From Cloeon dipterum (Eukaryota; Arthropoda; Insecta; Ephemeroptera; Baetidae): a stretch of DNA of 64,000 bases. The first letter of the stretch is position 1, and each line of letters starts with the position of its first letter. Shown in pieces: positions 60,801 to 64,000 of this stretch. Location: contig NC_088789.1 in the NCBI RefSeq assembly GCF_949628265.1, forward strand, positions 3,472,001 to 3,536,000, given 5' to 3'. Below the pieces are notes generated by a model. It did no database searches. It was not told the DNA's origin and saw nothing but the letters and a program-made list of their open reading frames with translations. The translations under genes and the position numbers were made by a program.

Positions 60801-61970
60801 ACTGTGATGCTTTGAGTCAAATTGAATATTGAGAACTTGGTCGTTGAAGATTTTTCCACCGCAGATATCACACTGATCATGGCTTAGCGAGGTGTAGAAG
60901 CAAGAGGTGCAAAAGACAACTTCTCCAGCCCTAATGTATGGGATCTGCAAACAAGATCAGTCCTCAATATTTATTTTGAACCTTGTCTGCTAAGCACATC
61001 CCGTGGGCTCTGAGCTCACCAGGTCCCAATAACACCGCCTGTGCGAAAACCATAAAGTGGCAAGTCGGCGCCAGTGCGCCTCCCAGCCCACTAAGCTATT
61101 TGAGCATTTCAAGTCACTAAACTAACCACCTTATGCCATCTCAAGACATTGGGCTGGTATTACATCCCTGAACTGCTCATATATCTCCTATTAAACTGCT
61201 TTGACACTCCTGAGAATGCTTTAACAATTCAAGCCAATACTTAAAGGTCAATTTTAATTTACCGGTGGTTGATGAAAAATTGGGCGAGTGGAGTCGACAA
61301 TTGCATCAACAGTCTCTGAATTTTCCACATTGAGAAATCGAGTCCCCTGGGGAATGAGTCGCTTGCAGTTGGAACATCTTTTGGTGTCCCATGAAAATTC
61401 TTGGCACCAGTAGCAACTGTACAGCTTGCAGGACTTGTAGCCTGGAGTCTGAGGATGACAAAATGTTGGATTGAGAAACCTTCTAATATTAACTATAGCA
61501 TTATTGTACCCAATCGGCACAGGCACTGACGGCTGGGGCAGCTTCAAATTTTTTGAGCCAACCCTCCATCCGTAAATTGTCTGCTGAAGCACATTGTGGT
61601 GTTGCAACACTGGCAAGTCTGTTTTTTGAATTTTTTGTGTTCTCTGAGCGCTTCAAAGAAATTTTTGACTTCTTGATTGGTTTTTCTTCCTCGCCTACAA
61701 GAAAAAGCATAATATATCATGTTTATTGCGTTTAGTAATTTTCATACCAATTTATATTGCAAAAAATTACAGATAAAATTAATGAGAAAAGACGAACAGA
61801 AATGAATGACCAGAAGACTGACAATTTAAGTGGTAGTTAATTGCCGTATGTTTATTACCTTTTCCCTCGCAATCTTTCTTGGGTCTTCCTCGCTTCTTAG
61901 CCTCAAAGATTACAACGCTCCCTAAATTAGTTTGAGTGACATTTTGAGACTTTTCGCCAAGTGATTCCAT
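57847..61970 (-). CDS. AT-hook plus nine zinc-ribbon-module protein, 9 exons, 774 aa
   Basis: Exons, in order of translation: 61970-61859, 61694-61510, 61448-61263, 60944-60774, 60717-60493, 60438-60253, 59794-59339, 58756-58577, 58470-57847. Phases agree throughout; from the third exon on every intron is phase 0. An AT-hook core RGRPKK lies at residues 27-32, followed by a Lys/Ser-rich segment to about residue 99. Then come nine modules of the form CxxC-x(8-10)-CxxC: CYWC/CSNC, CTSC/CDIC, CPSC/CVHC, CPWC/CTHC, CHEC/CEFC, CPQC/CIHC, CESC/CSKC, CSSC/CTEC and CLFC/CTFC. Most exons carry one module; the seventh and ninth exons carry two. Several modules contain aromatic plus Asp (SWDTKR, SWDFNR, SFDIFR) and end in hydrophobic-Pro. 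Each probably binds one zinc ion. The AT-hook suggests binding to AT-rich DNA in the nucleus. I do not recognise the family. The spacing resembles RanBP2-type fingers, but their conserved Trp and Asn are not consistently present. The donor after exon 2 (GTACAA) is weak, with a 61-bp intron. Confidence 0.8.
58757..59338 (-). other. Intron of the zinc-ribbon gene: no further feature
   Basis: The 582-bp intron before the eighth exon is AT-rich. I found no module-like coding sequence, repeat or RNA in it. Confidence 0.6.
59795..60252 (-). other. Intron of the zinc-ribbon gene: no further feature
   Basis: A 458-bp AT-rich intron before the seventh exon, without recognisable content. Confidence 0.6.
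60965..61110 (-). repeat. Possible tRNA-derived SINE remnant in an intron
   Basis: This part of the 318-bp intron is GC-richer than its surroundings. Read on the minus strand it has TAGCTTAGTGGG (61098-61087), a full match to the RNA polymerase III A-box, followed about 47 bp later by GGTTTTCGCAC (61051-61041), a poor match to the B-box. Spacing is close to that of a tRNA. No matching second copy was seen in the window, so this is only a suggestion. Confidence 0.3.
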
Positions 61971-62340
61971 TTTATGTAGAATCCGGTTGAATCTGCAAAG
62001 AGGAGAAAAAGCGTGAAAGAAAAGTTTTCGTAAGTAAAAATATTTAGATCTAAATTTAATATAGATTCAAAGCAATTTTATTGCGGATCAGCAGAACAAC
62101 AACTTTTCTATATTTATTATGTTAATCCATCTTGATTGTGAGACTCTGGGCTCACTTCGGCTTTGTCCGCGAGGGCAGGGTCTTAGTAACTTGTTTTCCT
62201 GAAGTGTCGCCCTTTCTCACATGATTTTATCTATTTGTATTTAGCTTTGTGATAACATTAATGTATTATCATATGACAAAATGTGAGAAAAATAATAATA
62301 ATAAAGGAATTCATTAATTTATAAATTTTATAGCACATAA
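61971..62340. other. Region upstream of the zinc-ribbon gene
   Basis: Presumed promoter and leader of the minus-strand gene. A TTTGCAG acceptor-like sequence lies about 30 bp before its ATG, so an untranslated exon further upstream is possible. A short GC-richer block lies at about 62.13-62.22 kb, otherwise the region is AT-rich. No TATA or initiator was established. Confidence 0.35.
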
Positions 62341-62484
62341 CATTATGTAATTACATAAATACATATATGTATAATATATGTATGTATATTTTTTATGAAA
62401 CAATCGTAAATATGTATGTTTGCATGCGTGTATGTTTGTATCTTTATATATTATGTATGTATGTATTTGCAAGAGTCAATAATG
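62341..62484 (+). repeat. Left arm of a large inverted repeat
   Basis: It pairs with the reverse complement of 63546-63676. Shared blocks in order: ATTATGTAATTACATAAATA, TATGTATATTTTT, ATGAAACAATCGT, ATATGTATGT, GCATG, GTATCTTTATAT, TTTGCA and AATAATG. A TATG-type microsatellite runs through it and accounts for the length difference. Confidence 0.75.
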
Positions 62485-63545
62485 CTAAGTGAGATACAGA
62501 TATTATACATACATGTATCTATCTAATGTGTAATCCTGTACAGAGACGTAGAGCTGCTAGAGTTGAACGTATCTACAAAACGCAGTTCAACGCGAACGCA
62601 AAGGTAGGAAGAGGCTACGCCAGGGCTACGCTAAACACACTAAACACAGCACTGAGCACACCACAACTTACTAAAAATTCTTACGTGTCGTGCTTTTGCT
62701 TTATGCTCGCTCACCATGATAGCATAGTGAGAGTGCCAACTTTGAAGTACGCTGATCCGCTGATGGAAAATCCTTTTTGTATGCGCTAGAAACGAAAAGT
62801 ATTACTAAAGGTTAGAAGACATTTAAAAATGTCAAAGTATGTATTATACAACTCTTTCTGGCTTAAAACCAAAAGATAGCGGGAATTATATATAACTTGC
62901 ATTTGATTAAATTAAAACACAATACTAAAATTGGTATTAACGTTTCAAATATTTTGAATCCCAACAGGTAGAAAAATAAAAAAAAAATTAAAAAGCATAT
63001 ATCGTCAGCCAACAATTAACTTTTGCCGATGCTTTATTACTATCAAAAATTATTTGCATCTTCGATATCCCTGCCAAAAATCTTCATTAGCAAATATTAC
63101 CAATGATATTTCAACCATACGCTTCATTGGAATAATATTAATAAATGATGAATGAAAAATGATTGCAACACAATGTTGCAGCAATATTAAAAAAATAATG
63201 AAAAACAATTATGCCACACAATCACACATTCTCTCTGTGTAGACAGAGGCAAACATTATAATATGTATAATTATATTTTAAATATAAATCTAAAAAAAAA
63301 TGTTAAAATTTAAAACGCGTTTTTACCGAGTAATAATTATAGTTTTTCGGAAAAACCCAACCTTTCTGGAATTCTATTTAATTAATCAATGATCGTTTAT
63401 TGATTTTTCATTTTTCTAGATTTGAATGTGGGGGATATCATCTTTTTTTATAAAGAAAAAACGCGACATCCTTGTTATAAATTTGTAGATCATATTAATC
63501 ATAAGATAAATATGCTAATGCATTTTATCAATAAAATAGAATAAA

Positions 63546-63676
63546 CATTATTAACTCCTGCAAATTCTACATATATATACATAAAGATACATGCATGCTT
63601 ACTAACACATACATACATACATATCCACGATTGTTTCATAAAAATATACATATAATTATTTATGTAATTACATAAT
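63546..63676 (-). repeat. Right arm of the large inverted repeat
   Basis: Reverse-complement partner of 62341-62484, carrying the same unique blocks (ACGATTGTTTCAT, TTATGTAATTACATAAT). Similarity fades just outside the arm. Confidence 0.75.
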
Positions 63677-64000
63677 ATTTTGCGCATTTTTCCAAATCAC
63701 ATGCATTTTTATTGAAAAAAATGTTGATTTTTACAAAGCAGTAAAAATTTGTCCTTATAGATTCACCAAAAGAACAAAAATTCTAACACTACATAATCGA
63801 ATTTTACCTCAATTTTGGGTGCTTATTGCGTGAAATGTGACATTTATGGAGTTAAATTCGGAAAAATTAATGAGGAAAAACCCAAAACTGTTTGGTTTTT
63901 CCAGCTGGTTTTTCTGGGCAAAAAACCAGTGGTTCATTTTTTGTGCATTTCAACACTGGACACAAGTCCAACTATGGGTAGCTTTTGCAATTCTGATGGT
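63677..64000. other. Window end: no gene recognised
   Basis: AT-rich sequence with a small imperfect hairpin around 63885-63930 (GGTTTTTCC and GGTTTTTCTGG with AAAACC partners). Nothing else is supported. Confidence 0.5.

Larger units (their letters stand above)
62341..63676. mobile_element. Putative 1.3-kb element with long terminal inverted repeats
   Basis: Arms of 144 and 131 bp enclose about 1.06 kb. The interior is AT-rich except for a CpG-bearing patch at 62.53-62.78 kb, where an 87-codon frame (62526-62789 +) shows no recognisable domain. No transposase or clear target duplication was seen. It could be a non-autonomous foldback-type element or the remains of two oppositely oriented repeat copies. 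Confidence 0.45.

Noticed and set aside
62526..62789. An 87-codon frame inside the large inverted-repeat unit
   Set aside because: No resemblance to a transposase or other family I know. Too short to support as a gene without transcripts.

Overview
The window reads as nuclear DNA of an animal, most likely an arthropod and probably an insect. It is AT-rich, genes are broken by short GT-AG introns (about 55 bp to 1 kb, plus a few long ones), exons are GC-richer than their surroundings, and the recognisable families are SLC16 and SLC36 transporters in their usual animal form. I cannot place it to species. There are no bacterial features and no CRISPR array, and I recognised no tRNA or rRNA gene.

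Layout. 1 to about 16.9 kb: long AT-rich stretch in which I recognise no gene. 18.2-33.6 kb (+): one monocarboxylate transporter (MCT/SLC16) gene assembled as 12 coding exons, 847 aa, with a roughly 300-residue cytosolic loop and two alternative first coding exons (18234-18395 and 22337-22381) that both join exon 2 in phase. 33.6-41.4 kb: apparently non-coding. 41.5-57.6 kb (+): three head-to-tail SLC36 proton-coupled amino acid transporter paralogs. They share intron positions and phases across the whole transporter core, so they are tandem duplicates; copies 2 and 3 are closer to each other than to copy 1. 57.8-62.0 kb (-): a nine-exon gene, convergent with the last transporter, predicted to encode a 774-aa protein with one N-terminal AT-hook and nine CxxC-x(8-10)-CxxC zinc-ribbon-like modules, mostly one module per exon with phase-0 introns. 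I do not recognise this architecture, and it is the best candidate for something undescribed. 62.0-64.0 kb: very AT-rich, holding a roughly 1.3-kb unit bounded by inverted repeats of about 130-145 bp.

Mobile DNA. Three copies of one short non-autonomous element (94, 218 and 240 bp) have matching 14-bp terminal inverted repeats (TAGAGGTCTCAGCC) and 8-bp target-site duplications, typical of hAT transposons. They lie in the first MCT intron, upstream of SLC36 copy 2 and inside SLC36 copy 2. Two other hairpin-type elements (about 7.97 and 26.2 kb) and a possible tRNA-derived SINE remnant (about 61.0 kb) are also visible.

Functionally, four genes are secondary-active, probably proton-coupled, carriers of small metabolites (monocarboxylates and small amino acids). 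The zinc-ribbon gene is probably a nuclear or DNA-binding protein; nothing in the sequence links it to the transporters. All gene models are my own splice-site reading without transcript data.
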